Below, piece after piece: positions 42,943-51,561 of a DNA stretch of 64,000 nt. The stretch covers positions 5,219,001 to 5,283,000 of the forward strand of contig NZ_CP121648.1 in the NCBI RefSeq assembly GCF_029714205.1, in the 5' to 3' direction. The translations under genes and the position numbers were made by a program. The notes below the pieces were generated by a model. The model ran no database searches, had not been told where the DNA came from, and saw nothing but the letters and a program-made list of their open reading frames with translations. The stretch is from Methylobacterium sp. CB376. Lineage in GTDB: Bacteria; Pseudomonadota; Alphaproteobacteria; Rhizobiales; Beijerinckiaceae. Numbering within the stretch: the first letter of the stretch is position 1; each line of letters starts with the position of its first letter.

Positions 42943-43881
42943 TCAGGCGCAGCGCGCCGCGGGCGCCGCGTCCTCGAGGCCGGGCAGGCCCTCCGCGACG
43001 CCGAGGAGCGCGGACAATTCGCGCCCGGCCACCTCGATGAAGGCCCGGGCCTTCGCGGGCGTCAGGTGCGAGGTCGTCACCAGAAGCACCGGGACCGGCG
43101 GGCCGCTCCACTCGGGCAGGACGCGCCGGAACGCGGGCCCGTGGCCGTCGATCAGCGGCAGCAGGGCGAGGCCGTCGCCGGAGGCCGCGAAGCGCCGGGC
43201 GAGCGGCCCGCTGGTGCAGGAGACCGCCCCGCTCGCCGTGACCGTGACGACCTCGTCGTCGCGCCGCAGCTCCAGGGACTCGCCGCCCGGCGCCGCGGCG
43301 AGCAGCGCGTGCTGCGCGAGCTCGCCCGGGTGGCGCGGGGTCCCGACGCGGGCCAGGTAGGCGGGGGCCGCGAACAGGCCCGTCTCCAGGCTGCCGAGCC
43401 GGCGGGCGACCATCGAGGCCTCGCGCGGCGGCGCGGTCAGGATGGCGAGGTCGCAATCCTCCGCCGCCGCGTCCGTCCCCGCCGCGCGCAGCTCGACGTG
43501 GACGCGCACCTGCTCGTGGGTCCGCAGGAAGGCCCCGATCACCCCCGGCAGGTGGCGCATCACCCACTCCTCCGCCGGGACGCTGATCCGCAGCAGCCCG
43601 CTCGGGCCCCGCGCCTGCGCGATCATCTCGTCGAAGCTGTGCTGGGCCTCCTCGACCACGCGGATCGCGCGCTCGTAATAGGCCTCGCCGTGAGGCGTCA
43701 GCGCGAGCTTCCGGGTCGTGCGGTCCAGAAGCCGCAGCCCGATCGCGGCCTCGAACTGCGTGATTCGCCGCGAGAGCGACGATATCGGCACATTGAGCGC
43801 GACGGCCGCTTGGCTGAAGCTCTTGCGCTTGGCGACCTCCACGAACAGCGCGAGGTCGCGCAGGACTTGCGGGTGAGGCAA
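42943..43881 (-). CDS. LysR-family transcriptional regulator
   Basis: 312 residues. Winged HTH at 8-66 (VEVAKRKSFSQAAVALNVPISSLSRRITQFEAAIGLRLLDRTTR) and effector domain from about 90 (SGLLRISVPAEEWVMRHLPGVIGAF). The start is TTG 43881, supported by GGAGG five bases upstream. It is divergent from argJ and 81 bases upstream of the phosphopantetheinyl transferase. Its target cannot be named; a repeated CTCTAG and the small palindrome TGAATTTCA lie in the intergenic region and could be its site. Confidence 0.92.
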   Translation of the reverse strand: MPHPQVLRDLALFVEVAKRKSFSQAAVALNVPISSLSRRITQFEAAIGLRLLDRTTRKLALTPHGEAYYERAIRVVEEAQHSFDEMIAQARGPSGLLRISVPAEEWVMRHLPGVIGAFLRTHEQVRVHVELRAAGTDAAAEDCDLAILTAPPREASMVARRLGSLETGLFAAPAYLARVGTPRHPGELAQHALLAAAPGGESLELRRDDEVVTVTASGAVSCTSGPLARRFAASGDGLALLPLIDGHGPAFRRVLPEWSGPPVPVLLVTTSHLTPAKARAFIEVAGRELSALLGVAEGLPGLEDAAPAARCA

Positions 43882-44138
43882 ACGGACCTCCGGAAGGGGT
43901 GCGGGTGTTACGTCACTCCTCCGGAGATTGCCTCTCTAGGTGCTGAATTTCAACTCTAGATCAGGTCGATTCGTCGTCCGGGCGGCGTGGAAGCCGGCCC
44001 GGGCAGCGATTTTCCGCGATCGCGGGCCGCTCCGGCGGCGCGCCGGCCGGGGCCGGGACGCGCCCGGTTGACGGCTGGGCACGCGCCGGGCCACACCGCC
44101 GCGCCGGCCGAGGGGCCGGCGGAAGGCCGGAGATTCGC

Positions 44139-45377
44139 ATGTCCCATCCCGTCTCCCCGCTCGCCCCCGCCGACGTGCCCGACCTGCCGCCGATCGCGGG
44201 CGTGCGCCTCGCCACCGCGCAGGCGGGTATCCGCTACAAGGGGCGCACGGACGTGCTCCTCGTGCTGCTCGATCCGGGCGCGCAGGTCGCGGGCGTCTTC
44301 ACCCGCTCGAAATGCCCCTCGGCGGCGGTGGATTGGTGCCGCGCCCAGCTCGGCGGGGGCGAGGCGCGCGCCCTGGTCGTCAATTCCGGCAATGCCAACG
44401 CCTTCACGGGGCTGAAGGGCCGCCAGGCCGTCGCGCTCACGGCGGAGATCGCCGCCGCGGCCGCGGATTGCGCGCCCGAGCAGGTCTTCGTCGCCTCGAC
44501 CGGGGTGATCGGCGAGCCCCTCGACGCCAGCAAGTTCGAGGGCGTGCTCACCGCCTGCGCCGGCCGCGCGAGCCCCGGTTCGGAGAACTGGGCCGAGGCC
44601 GCCCGGGCGATCATGACCACCGATACGTTCCCGAAGCTCGCGACCCGCCGCGTGCGGCTCGGCGACCGGGAGGTGACGATCAACGGCATGGCCAAGGGGG
44701 CCGGCATGATCGCTCCCGACATGGCGACGATGCTGTCCTTCGTGTTCACGGACGCGGCGGTCGCGGCGCCGGTGCTGCAGGAGCTCCTGCGCGCCGGGGC
44801 GGAGCGGAGCTTCAACTGCGTCACCGTCGACGGCGACACGTCCACCTCCGACACGCTGCTCCTCTTCGCCACCGGCCGGGCCGGCCACGCCCCGGTGACG
44901 ACGGCGGAGGATCCGCGCCTGGCGGAATTCGCGGCCGCGCTCGACGACCTCCTGGTCGAACTCGCCCAGCTGGTGGCGCGCGACGGCGAGGGCGCCCGCA
45001 AGTTCGTGACCGTGCGGGTCGAGGGCGCCGCCGACGACGCCTCGGCGCGCCGGATCGCCTTCTCGATCGCCAACTCGCCCCTGGTGAAGACCGCGGTGGC
45101 CGGGGAGGACGCCAATTGGGGCCGCGTCGTGATGGCGGTCGGCAAGGCCGGCGAACCCGCCGAGCGCGACCGCCTCGCGATCTGGTTCGGGGACGTGCGC
45201 GTGGCGGTCGATGGGGCCCGCGACCCGGCCTACAGCGAGGAGGCGGCCAGCGCCGTGATGCGCCGCCAGGAGGTGACGATCCGGGTCGATCTCGGCCTCG
45301 GGGCCGGCGCGGCCCGGGTCTGGACCTGCGACCTGACCAAGGCCTACGTGGAGATCAACGGGGATTACCGCTCGTGA
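44139..45377 (+). CDS. argJ: bifunctional ornithine acetyltransferase / N-acetylglutamate synthase
   Basis: 412 residues. Arginine biosynthesis; recycles the acetyl group from N-acetylornithine to glutamate. The precursor is self-cleaved before T197 in [16 protein letters not shown], which becomes the N-terminal nucleophile of the beta chain. Oxyanion-hole Thr/Gly region [11 protein letters not shown], and [11 protein letters not shown] and [11 protein letters not shown], are family blocks. The C-terminal [18 protein letters not shown] is conserved. ATG 44139. The stop overlaps the GTG start of the next gene. Confidence 0.96.
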   Translation: MSHPVSPLAPADVPDLPPIAGVRLATAQAGIRYKGRTDVLLVLLDPGAQVAGVFTRSKCPSAAVDWCRAQLGGGEARALVVNSGNANAFTGLKGRQAVALTAEIAAAAADCAPEQVFVASTGVIGEPLDASKFEGVLTACAGRASPGSENWAEAARAIMTTDTFPKLATRRVRLGDREVTINGMAKGAGMIAPDMATMLSFVFTDAAVAAPVLQELLRAGAERSFNCVTVDGDTSTSDTLLLFATGRAGHAPVTTAEDPRLAEFAAALDDLLVELAQLVARDGEGARKFVTVRVEGAADDASARRIAFSIANSPLVKTAVAGEDANWGRVVMAVGKAGEPAERDRLAIWFGDVRVAVDGARDPAYSEEAASAVMRRQEVTIRVDLGLGAGAARVWTCDLTKAYVEINGDYRS

Positions 45378-46066
45378 GGCGCGCCCTCGCCGCGGCGGCC
45401 CTCGCCCTCCTGCTCGCCGGGCCGGCCGCCGCCCAGGAGGCGGGCCGGATCCGCGTGATCGGCCGCGCGAGCACCGCGCTCCCGCCCGACGAGGTCACGG
45501 TCACGATCGCGGTGGAGCGCCGCGGCCCGAGCGCCGCCGCCGCCCTCGACCAGAACTCGGAGGCGGCGCGCCGGCTCATCGACCTCGCCAAGGAATTCGG
45601 CGCCGAGGTCTCGACCTCCGCGGTGACGCTGCAGCCGCTCACCCGTCCGGCCCGGGAGCCGGGCGGGACGGTCCGCGACGCCCCGGACGGCTACCTGGCG
45701 GTGAACGCGGTGCAGATCCGGCTCGCCGAGCCGGGCCGCCTCGGCGACCTGATGCGCCGCACCGTCGACGGCGGGGCCGACCGCATCAACGGGGTGAGCT
45801 TCGGGCTGCGCGACCCCGCCCGGGCCGAGGACGAGGCGCGGGCCGCCGCCGTCGCGGACGCGGTCAGGCAGGCGGAGACCCTGGCGCGGGCGGCCTCGCT
45901 GCGCCTCGGCCGGATCGAGGCGATCGTCTCCCCGCCCCGCAGCGACGCGCCGGTCCCGCTGGGCCGGGCCTTCGCCGCGAAGGCGAGGGGCCCGGCGGTG
46001 CCGATCGAGGCCGGAACCGTCGAGGTGAGCGCCGCGGTCGAGGTCACCTGGACCATCGCCCCCTGA
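45374..46066 (+). CDS. exported SIMPL-domain protein (DUF541)
   Basis: 230 residues from GTG 45374, overlapping the argJ stop by 4 bases. Signal peptide [20 protein letters not shown], then one SIMPL domain: [53 protein letters not shown] and the C-terminal [20 protein letters not shown]. Periplasmic; the family oligomerises and is linked to stress resistance, but no enzymatic role is known to me. Its last codons and stop are duplicated in tandem just downstream. Confidence 0.88.
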   Translation: MRRALAAAALALLLAGPAAAQEAGRIRVIGRASTALPPDEVTVTIAVERRGPSAAAALDQNSEAARRLIDLAKEFGAEVSTSAVTLQPLTRPAREPGGTVRDAPDGYLAVNAVQIRLAEPGRLGDLMRRTVDGGADRINGVSFGLRDPARAEDEARAAAVADAVRQAETLARAASLRLGRIEAIVSPPRSDAPVPLGRAFAAKARGPAVPIEAGTVEVSAAVEVTWTIAP

Positions 46067-46087
46067 GGGGCATCGCCCCCTGAGGGG
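46054..46087 (+). repeat. 17-bp tandem duplication across the SIMPL stop codon
   Basis: CATCGCCCCCTGAGGGG at 46054-46070 is repeated exactly at 46071-46087. The unit contains the stop TGA and the palindrome CCCC-TGA-GGGG. Probably a recent slippage event. Confidence 0.85.
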
Positions 46088-46151
46088 CGGCCGTCCCGAT
46101 CGGGAGGCCGGGCGAGCTTCCCATACCGCTCCCGCCGGGATAACCGCGTCC

Positions 46152-46568
46152 ATGGCCGACCCGCTGAAACTCCTCCTCGTCGTCGCCGTCGCCCTCGTGG
46201 ACGCGGACGGGCGCGTGCTCCTGGCCCAGCGCCCCGAGGGCAAGAGCTTGGCCGGCCTCTGGGAATTCCCGGGCGGCAAGATCGAGCCGGGAGAGCGCCC
46301 CGAGGCGACGCTGATCCGCGAACTGGCCGAGGAGCTCGGCATCGTCGTGCGGGAGGCCTGCCTCGCCCCCCTCACCTTCGCGAGCCACGCCTATGAGGGC
46401 TTCCACCTGCTGATGCCGCTCTACATCTGCCGGCGCTGGGAGGGGCCGGTGCAGCCGCGCGAGGGCCAGGCGCTCAAGTGGGTGCGCCCGCGCGACCTCG
46501 CGACCTACCCGATGCCGCCCGCCGACCTGCCCCTGCTGCCGGCCCTCGTCGACCTGCTCGGGCCGTGA
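46152..46568 (+). CDS. mutT: MutT, 8-oxo-dGTP diphosphatase
   Basis: 138-residue Nudix hydrolase. Nudix box G42-x5-E48-x7-R56-E57-L58-x-E60-E61-L62-G63-I64 is complete (GGKIEPGERPEATLIRELAEELGI region). It opens LLLVVAVALVDADGRVLLAQRPEGKSLAGLWEFPGG, as in MutT, where Lys/Phe contacts read 8-oxoguanine. It sanitises the nucleotide pool. ATG 46152, 85 bases after the SIMPL gene on the same strand, so argJ, SIMPL and mutT may be co-transcribed. Confidence 0.93.
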   Translation: MADPLKLLLVVAVALVDADGRVLLAQRPEGKSLAGLWEFPGGKIEPGERPEATLIRELAEELGIVVREACLAPLTFASHAYEGFHLLMPLYICRRWEGPVQPREGQALKWVRPRDLATYPMPPADLPLLPALVDLLGP

Positions 46569-46593
46569 CGGCGGGCGATCCGCGCCCTCATGC

Positions 46594-46704
46594 GACATCC
46601 GGTCGATGGCTTCGCCATTTCCCATGTCGGCCATGCGGATGTCGGCGTCGCTCAGGCGCCGCGCGGGCTTGGGATATGGGATCCGCTTGATCCAAGCGGA
46701 TCCC
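46594..46704 (+). repeat. dispersed intergenic repeat, copy C
   Basis: First hairpin GACATCCG (46594-46601) / CGGATGTC (46636-46643), conserved core GGCGTCGCTCAGGCGCCGCG, then second hairpin GGGATCCGCTTG (46678-46689), loop ATC, CAAGCGGATCCC (46693-46704). It lies between convergent mutT and DUF427, ending 4 bases before the DUF427 stop; it may act as a bidirectional terminator. Confidence 0.85.
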
Positions 46705-46707
46705 GGA

Positions 46708-47073
46708 TCACTCCGTGAATTCCTCGATCGCGTCGACCTTGTTCGGGTAGAAGGCGAGGTGGTCCTTGATCGCCGCCACCGCCTGGAACGGGGATTCGTA
46801 GCTCCAGACCGCGTTGGCGCGCTCCACGCCGCCGGCCGTCAGCGCGTAGTAGCTCGCCTCGCCCTTGTAGGGGCAGTGGGTGGTGTGGCTGGTCTTCTCG
46901 AACAGGTCCCAGGCGGCGTCCTCGCGCGGGATGTACTGGACGGGCGGCAGCCCGGCCTCGCGCAGGGTGAGGGCGCGGGTGGTCTCCGCGACGATGACGC
47001 CGCCCAGCACCACGCGGATGCGGTGCGGGTTCGGCGTGACGGCGATCGGGTGGTCGGGACCGGGCTCCTTCAT
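46708..47073 (-). CDS. DUF427 domain protein
   Basis: 121 residues from ATG 47073 (AGGAGC upstream; the frame is open to 47103). Single DUF427 domain: RIRVVLGGVIVAETTRALTLREAGLPPVQYIPREDAAWDLFEKTSHTTHCPYKGEASYYAL, with the HCPYKG hallmark. Function unknown. It follows the methyltransferase stop by 4 bases and is surely in its operon. The structural fold is a small beta-barrel; no catalytic residue is established. Confidence 0.9.
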   Translation of the reverse strand: MKEPGPDHPIAVTPNPHRIRVVLGGVIVAETTRALTLREAGLPPVQYIPREDAAWDLFEKTSHTTHCPYKGEASYYALTAGGVERANAVWSYESPFQAVAAIKDHLAFYPNKVDAIEEFTE

Positions 47074-47077
47074 CGGG

Positions 47078-47956
47078 TCAGCTCCTGTGCTCGGTGGTGC
47101 CAAGGGCGTCGGCGAGGCGCATCCGGGCGCTGCCGGGCCGGAGGGGCTTCTGCTGGCTCTCGTGCGGCACCCAGCCGGACAGCCAGATCAGCTCGAAGGT
47201 GGCGCGCACGCGCCCGTCCGGATCCGCGAAGCGCTCGGCGTAGAGCGCCGCGGCCCGCAGCAGCGTCGCGCGGCGCAAGCTGCCGCGCCGCTCCCGCAGG
47301 GCGTTGGTGAGGCCCATGGCGCGCAGGTCGCGCATCAGGCCGAAGGGCGTGGCGTAGCGCACCGGCACGGTCTCGACATCCGTCACCGGCAGGGCGAAGC
47401 CGGCGCGCTGCAGCAGCGCCCCGAGGTCGCGCACCTCCGCGAAGGGCGCGACGCGGGGGCTGACCCCGCCCTCGACCTCGCTCTCGGCCTCGGCCAGCAC
47501 CTGACGCAGCTCGGTGAGCGAGCGCCCGCCCATCAGGCAGCCGACGAAGAGCCCGTCGGGCCTGAGGGCGCGCCGCAGCTGGATCAGCGCCCCGGGGAGG
47601 TCGTTGGCGTGCTGCAGGGCGAGGAGCGACAGGGCGAGGTCGAAGCGGGCCTCGCCGAAGGGCAGCGCCTCCGCGTCGCCGACCGCGAGCGCGATCCCCG
47701 CACGGGGCGGCTCCGGGATCGGGGCGAGCCGCACCACCGAGGCGGCGCGGCCGCTCTCCCGCAGCCACGCGGCGGCGCCCGTCGTCGGGCTGCCGCAATC
47801 GAGGGCGGCATCGAAGCGGCGCAGCACCGTGCCGAGGCGCTCGCCGAGATCCTCGGAGGCCCGCGCCACCAGGAAATCGGCGAAGCCGGAGGCCCGAGCC
47901 CGGGCGAGGCGCTTGCGGATCAGGGCGGCGTCGAAGAGGGGCGGCGGAGTCGACAT
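47078..47956 (-). CDS. SAM-dependent methyltransferase, BioC/NDUFAF5-like
   Basis: 292 residues from ATG 47956. Methyltransf_11-type fold starting LFDAALIRKRLARARASGFADFLVARASEDLGERL, a degenerate motif I (AALDCGSPTTGAAAWL, with Cys-Gly-Ser in place of GxGxG), VGDAEALPFGEARFDLALSLLALQHANDLPGALIQLRRALRPDGLFVG. The order and the LTELRQVLAEAESEVEGGVSPRVAPFAEVRDLGALL block are as in the alphaproteobacterial relatives of NDUFAF5, a complex I assembly factor. Its activity may be hydroxylation or methylation. Divergent from comF, a known neighbour in this class. Confidence 0.85.
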   Translation of the reverse strand: MSTPPPLFDAALIRKRLARARASGFADFLVARASEDLGERLGTVLRRFDAALDCGSPTTGAAAWLRESGRAASVVRLAPIPEPPRAGIALAVGDAEALPFGEARFDLALSLLALQHANDLPGALIQLRRALRPDGLFVGCLMGGRSLTELRQVLAEAESEVEGGVSPRVAPFAEVRDLGALLQRAGFALPVTDVETVPVRYATPFGLMRDLRAMGLTNALRERRGSLRRATLLRAAALYAERFADPDGRVRATFELIWLSGWVPHESQQKPLRPGSARMRLADALGTTEHRS

Positions 47957-48333
47957 GCGCAGGGTAGATGGCGCGCGCGCGCTCCCGGCGCCAGGGCGGA
48001 CCGGCCGCGGCGGCGGAGAATGTCGCGAGGGCCGCCGCCCCGGGCTGCGGCGATCGCGGCAGGTCGCGGCCCCCGCGCTCGGCGCCGAGCGGAACGACCC
48101 CCGCAATCCTGCTCGGCCCGCCGTTCCGGCCTCGTCCGTGCCGCCGAACCGGTGATACGACAGCCGACGGATTGCTTCGCCATCTCCCATTTCGGCCATG
48201 CGGATGTCGGCGTCGCTCAAGCGCCGCGCGGGCTGGTCATCCGCCTTCCGGAAGTGATTTTCCGGAAGGCGGATGACTTCATCGGGCGATGAGGTCTATT
48301 CTGACGCAGCGGAATGCGGGCGGTCGGGCGGAG
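47957..48333. other. 377-bp divergent region, mostly repeat copy D
   Basis: Region between the methyltransferase and comF starts. Holds repeat copy D (48159-48276). The remaining part (47957-48158) is GC-rich without a convincing promoter or ORF. An alternative comF start, ATG 48289, lies 13 bases after the repeat. Confidence 0.6.
48159..48276 (+). repeat. dispersed intergenic repeat, copy D
   Basis: GACAGCCG (48159-48166) and CGGATGTC (48201-48208) form an imperfect first stem; the core GGCGTCGCTCAAGCGCCGCG follows; then a perfect 17-bp-arm hairpin, 48237-48253 with 48260-48276, around the loop GTGATT. Its arms (TCATCCGCCTTCCGGAA) differ from those of copy E at several positions, each compensated in the partner arm. 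Confidence 0.88.
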
Positions 48334-49173
48334 ATGAACGGGCAGGCGGGTGCCGCGAGCCGGCTCCGGCGGGGAACGCTCCGCCTCGCGGCGTCCCTGC
48401 CCGGCGCCGCCCGCGACGCGCTCCTCGGCCTCGTCTACCCGCCGACCTGCATCGCCTGCGGGGCCGCCACCGGCCTGCCCCACGCCCTCTGCCCCGCATG
48501 CTGGCGCGGGGTCCGCTTCATCGAGCGCCCCTATTGCGAGCGGCTCGGCACCCCCTTCGCGGTCGATCTCGGCGTCCTGGGGCTCCTCTCCCCGGCCGCG
48601 ATGGCCGACCCGCCGGTCTTCGGGCGGGCGCGGGCGGCCCTGCGCTACGACGCCACCGCCAAGCGCCTCGTGCACCGGCTCAAATACGAGGACCGGCTCG
48701 ATCTCGCCGCCGCGATGGGCGCCATGATGGCGCGGGCCGGGCGGGAGCTGATCGCCGAGGCCGACGTCGCGGTGCCGGTCCCGCTCTGGCGCTGGCGCCT
48801 GTGGTGGCGCCGCTTCAACCAAGCGATGCTGCTCGCGCGCCACGCCACGCGCGGCAGCGGCCTCGCGGTCGCGCCGGACCTGCTCGCGCGCGTGAAGCGC
48901 ACCCGGCCCCAGGTCGGGCTCAGCCGCGCGGCGCGGGCCGAGAACCTGCAGGGCGCCTTCCGGGTGCCGGAGGCGGCGAGGCCGCGGCTCGCCGGCCGGC
49001 GCGTCCTCCTGGTCGACGACGTCATCACGACGGGCTCGACCGCCAACGCGGCCGCCCGGGCGCTGCTGCGCGGCGGCGCCGCGGCGGTCGACGTGCTCGC
49101 CTTCGCCTGCGTGGTGCAGGACGGGCGCGTCCTCGGCGGGGAGGCCGCGCCCGAGCCGCTCACGGCTCCTTGA
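48334..49173 (+). CDS. comF: ComF-family phosphoribosyltransferase-like protein
   Basis: About 279 residues. N-terminal zinc knuckle VYPPTCIACGAATGLPHALCPACW with four Cys, then a PRTase fold ending in the PRPP motif RVLLVDDVITTGSTANAAA. ComF proteins are linked to DNA uptake and possibly nucleotide metabolism. The start is uncertain: ATG 48334 has GGAG directly adjacent; ATG 48289 extends it by 15 residues with no clear ribosome site. Its end overlaps the convergent cyanase stop by 14 bases. Confidence 0.88.
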   Translation: MNGQAGAASRLRRGTLRLAASLPGAARDALLGLVYPPTCIACGAATGLPHALCPACWRGVRFIERPYCERLGTPFAVDLGVLGLLSPAAMADPPVFGRARAALRYDATAKRLVHRLKYEDRLDLAAAMGAMMARAGRELIAEADVAVPVPLWRWRLWWRRFNQAMLLARHATRGSGLAVAPDLLARVKRTRPQVGLSRAARAENLQGAFRVPEAARPRLAGRRVLLVDDVITTGSTANAAARALLRGGAAAVDVLAFACVVQDGRVLGGEAAPEPLTAP

Positions 49174-49648
49174 AGCCGTATTCCGGCACCCCCTCCTCGT
49201 TGCCGTAATACTTGTAGGGCAGGAACTTGCCCGACATGGTGAGCTTCACCCGGTCGCCCTTGTTGTTGGCCTCGCGCGCCATCTCCATGTTGAAGTCGAT
49301 CGCCGACATGATGCCGTCGCCGAACTCCTCCTGGATCAGCTCCTTCCAGGTGGTGCCGTAGACCATGACCAGCTCGTAGAAGCGGTAGATCAGCGGGTCG
49401 GTCGGCGGCATGGACGGGATCGAGCCGCGATAGGGCGCCTCGTTGAGCAGGCGCTCCTCCGCCTCCGACAGGCCGAACAGGGCGGCGGCCTTGCGGGCCT
49501 GGGCCTTCGGCAGCTTCATCTGGCCGAGGCAGGCCGCCGTGATCAGGATCGGCGACACGCCGCCGATCTCCTCCTGGATGAACTTCCAGGTCCAGCCCTT
49601 CTCGCGCTTGATGTCGAGCAGCTTCTCCGTGAGGTCTTCGCGCTTCAT
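49160..49648 (-). CDS. cynS: cyanate hydratase (cyanase)
   Basis: 162 residues from ATG 49648 (AGGGAG upstream; frame open to 49702). Converts cyanate and bicarbonate to ammonia and CO2. N-terminal helical domain, C-terminal catalytic domain with R89, E92 and S115, spaced exactly as R96, E99 and S122 of the E. coli decameric enzyme (YRFYELVMVYG, GIMSAIDF). Preceded on the same strand by an NrtABD-type ABC transporter, which identifies the transport substrate as cyanate. Repeat copy E separates it from the ATPase gene. Overlaps convergent comF by 14 bases. Confidence 0.97.
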   Translation of the reverse strand: MKREDLTEKLLDIKREKGWTWKFIQEEIGGVSPILITAACLGQMKLPKAQARKAAALFGLSEAEERLLNEAPYRGSIPSMPPTDPLIYRFYELVMVYGTTWKELIQEEFGDGIMSAIDFNMEMAREANNKGDRVKLTMSGKFLPYKYYGNEEGVPEYGFKEP

Positions 49649-49678
49649 CGGTGTCTCCCTTGCTGGTGGGTCACATAC

Positions 49679-49780
49679 GAAATCCGACGAATTGCCTCGC
49701 AATGCGGATTTCGACTTCGCTCAAGCGCCGCGCGGGCTTATGATCCGCTGTCCGGACGTGATTGTCCGGACAGCGGATCA
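49679..49780 (+). repeat. dispersed intergenic repeat, copy E
   Basis: First stem GAAATCCG (49679-49686) / CGGATTTC (49705-49712), where the A/T pair replaces C/G seen in copies A and C. Core TCAAGCGCCGCGCGGGCTT. Second stem is perfect, 49741-49757 with 49764-49780, loop GTGATT. Its right edge contains the stop codon (49778-49780) of the ABC ATPase gene. Confidence 0.88.
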
Positions 49781-50713
49781 GGCGCGCCGGGCGGCCGCGA
49801 GGGCATCGGCCTCGCAGGCGGCCGGGCGCAGGACGGGCGGGTGGCGCGGGTCGTAGCCGGGCGGCGGCGCCTCCCGGAAGGTGCGGCTGCGCGTGACCAG
49901 GAAATCGATCAGGTGGTTGCGCAGGGCGGTGTAGCCGGGGGCGTGGTGCAGGTTCGCCCGGTCGCGGCCGGCCGGCAGCGGGTTCTCGACGATCTCGGCC
50001 AGCCGCGCCTCGGGCCCGTTGGTCATCAGCACGATCCGGTCGGCGAGGTAGATCGCCTCGTCGACGTCGTGGGTGATCATGAAGACGGTCTGGCCGGTGG
50101 TGAGGCAGATCCGGCGCACCTCGTCCTGCAGGGTGCCGCGGGTGAGCGCGTCGAGCGCCGAGAAGGGCTCGTCCATCAGCAGCATCTTCGGCTCAATGGC
50201 GAGCGCCCGGGCGATGCCGACGCGCTGCCTCATGCCCCCCGACAGCTCCGCCGGGCGCTTGTGCTCGGACCCGGCGAGCCCGACCGTGGCGATCGCCCGG
50301 CGCGCCCTCGCCTCGATCTCGGCCCGGCGCGCCCCGCGCCAGCGCGAGGCGACCGCGTAGGCGACGTTGCCGAGCACCGTGCGCCAGGGCAGCAGCGCGT
50401 GGCCCTGGAAGATCACGGCCCGATCGAGGCTCGGTCCCGCGATCTCGCGGCCGTCCGCGATCACGACGCCCTCGGAGGGGGCGTCGAGCCCGGCCAAGAT
50501 GTTGAGGAGAGTGGTCTTGCCGCAGCCGGAATGGCCGACCATGCAGACGAACTCGCCGCGCCGGATCGGCAGCCACAGGTTCTCGAACACGGTGGTGGTG
50601 CCGCCGCCGGGCGCGGCGTAGCGGCGCGCGATCCCCTCGATCGAGACGTAGCGGTCGTCGGACATGGTGATCCCGGGCGCAGGAGGGGTGCGGAAGGGGA
50701 GCAGCGTCGCCAC
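49778..50713 (-). CDS. cynD: cyanate/nitrate-type ABC transporter ATP-binding protein
   Basis: 311 residues from GTG 50713, which lies 4 bases after the permease stop with GGAG 7 bases upstream; ATG 50665 (295 residues) is the alternative and matches the usual family N-terminus. Walker A GHSGCGKTT, Q-loop QGHALLPWRT, signature LSGGMRQRVGIARAL, Walker B MLLMDEPFSALD, and switch His in THDVDEAIYLADRI. NrtD/SsuB/TauB-type ATPase powering import. Stop codon lies inside repeat copy E. The operon context with cynS gives the cyanate assignment. Confidence 0.9.
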   Translation of the reverse strand: MATLLPFRTPPAPGITMSDDRYVSIEGIARRYAAPGGGTTTVFENLWLPIRRGEFVCMVGHSGCGKTTLLNILAGLDAPSEGVVIADGREIAGPSLDRAVIFQGHALLPWRTVLGNVAYAVASRWRGARRAEIEARARRAIATVGLAGSEHKRPAELSGGMRQRVGIARALAIEPKMLLMDEPFSALDALTRGTLQDEVRRICLTTGQTVFMITHDVDEAIYLADRIVLMTNGPEARLAEIVENPLPAGRDRANLHHAPGYTALRNHLIDFLVTRSRTFREAPPPGYDPRHPPVLRPAACEADALAAARRA

Positions 50714-50717
50714 GGCC

Positions 50718-51557
50718 TCACTCCGGGAAGGTCACGAGGCGCTGCGCGCGGGCCAGCAGCTGGTCGAGGACCATGCCGACGAGGCCGATCACCAGGATCG
50801 AGGTGATCACGTTGGTGATCGAGAGGTTATTCCACTCGTTCCAGACGAAGTAGCCGATGCCGGTGCCGCCAACCAGCATCTCGGCGGCGACGATCACGAG
50901 CCACGCGATGCCGATCGAGATGCGCATGCCGGTGAGGATGGTGGGGGCGGCGGCCGGCAGGATCACCGTGAAGGCCCGCCGCAGGGGCCCGACCTCCAGG
51001 GTGCGGGCGACGTTGAGCCACTCCCGCCGGGTCCCGGCGACCCCGAAGGCGGTGTTGATCAGCATCGGCCAGAGCGAGCAGATGAAGATCACGAAGATCG
51101 CCGAGAGGCCGGAATCCTTGATCGTGTAGAGGGCGAGCGGCATCCAGGCGAGCGGCGAGACCGGCTTCAGCACCTGGATGAACGGGTCGAGCGCCCGGCT
51201 CATCAGCGGCGACATGCCGATCAGGAAGCCGAGCGGGAGCGCCACCAGCACGGCGAGGAGATAGCCGAGCCCGACCCGCGCGACCGAGTGGGCGAGCTGG
51301 ATGCCGAGCCCCTTGTCGTTCGGGCCGCGGTCGTAGAACGGATCCCGCAGGTGGCGCCAGATCGTGGCGCCGACGTCGAGGGGGCCGGGCATGGCGGACC
51401 TGCCCGTCGTGGCGCTCTGGCCCATCAGGGCGGCGTATTCGGGGTCCATCGCCTCCGTCCGGCCGGTGCCCGCGACGCCGAGGTGCCAGACCAGCAGGAA
51501 GGCGAGGAGGAGGAGCGCGGAGACGAGCCCCGCGCGCGCGGACAGGGAGGCGCGCAC
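50718..51557 (-). CDS. cynB: cyanate/nitrate-type ABC transporter permease
   Basis: 279 residues, start GTG 51557. Six hydrophobic segments; a periplasmic loop of about 60 residues after helix 1; the EAA-type cytoplasmic loop at EWLNVARTLEVGPLRRAFTVILPAAAPTILTGMRISIGIAWLVIVAAEML is of the NrtB/SsuC family. Forms the membrane channel with the neighbouring ATPase. It begins 4 bases after the binding-protein stop. Confidence 0.92.
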   Translation of the reverse strand: MRASLSARAGLVSALLLLAFLLVWHLGVAGTGRTEAMDPEYAALMGQSATTGRSAMPGPLDVGATIWRHLRDPFYDRGPNDKGLGIQLAHSVARVGLGYLLAVLVALPLGFLIGMSPLMSRALDPFIQVLKPVSPLAWMPLALYTIKDSGLSAIFVIFICSLWPMLINTAFGVAGTRREWLNVARTLEVGPLRRAFTVILPAAAPTILTGMRISIGIAWLVIVAAEMLVGGTGIGYFVWNEWNNLSITNVITSILVIGLVGMVLDQLLARAQRLVTFPE

Positions 51558-51561
51558 CGGG

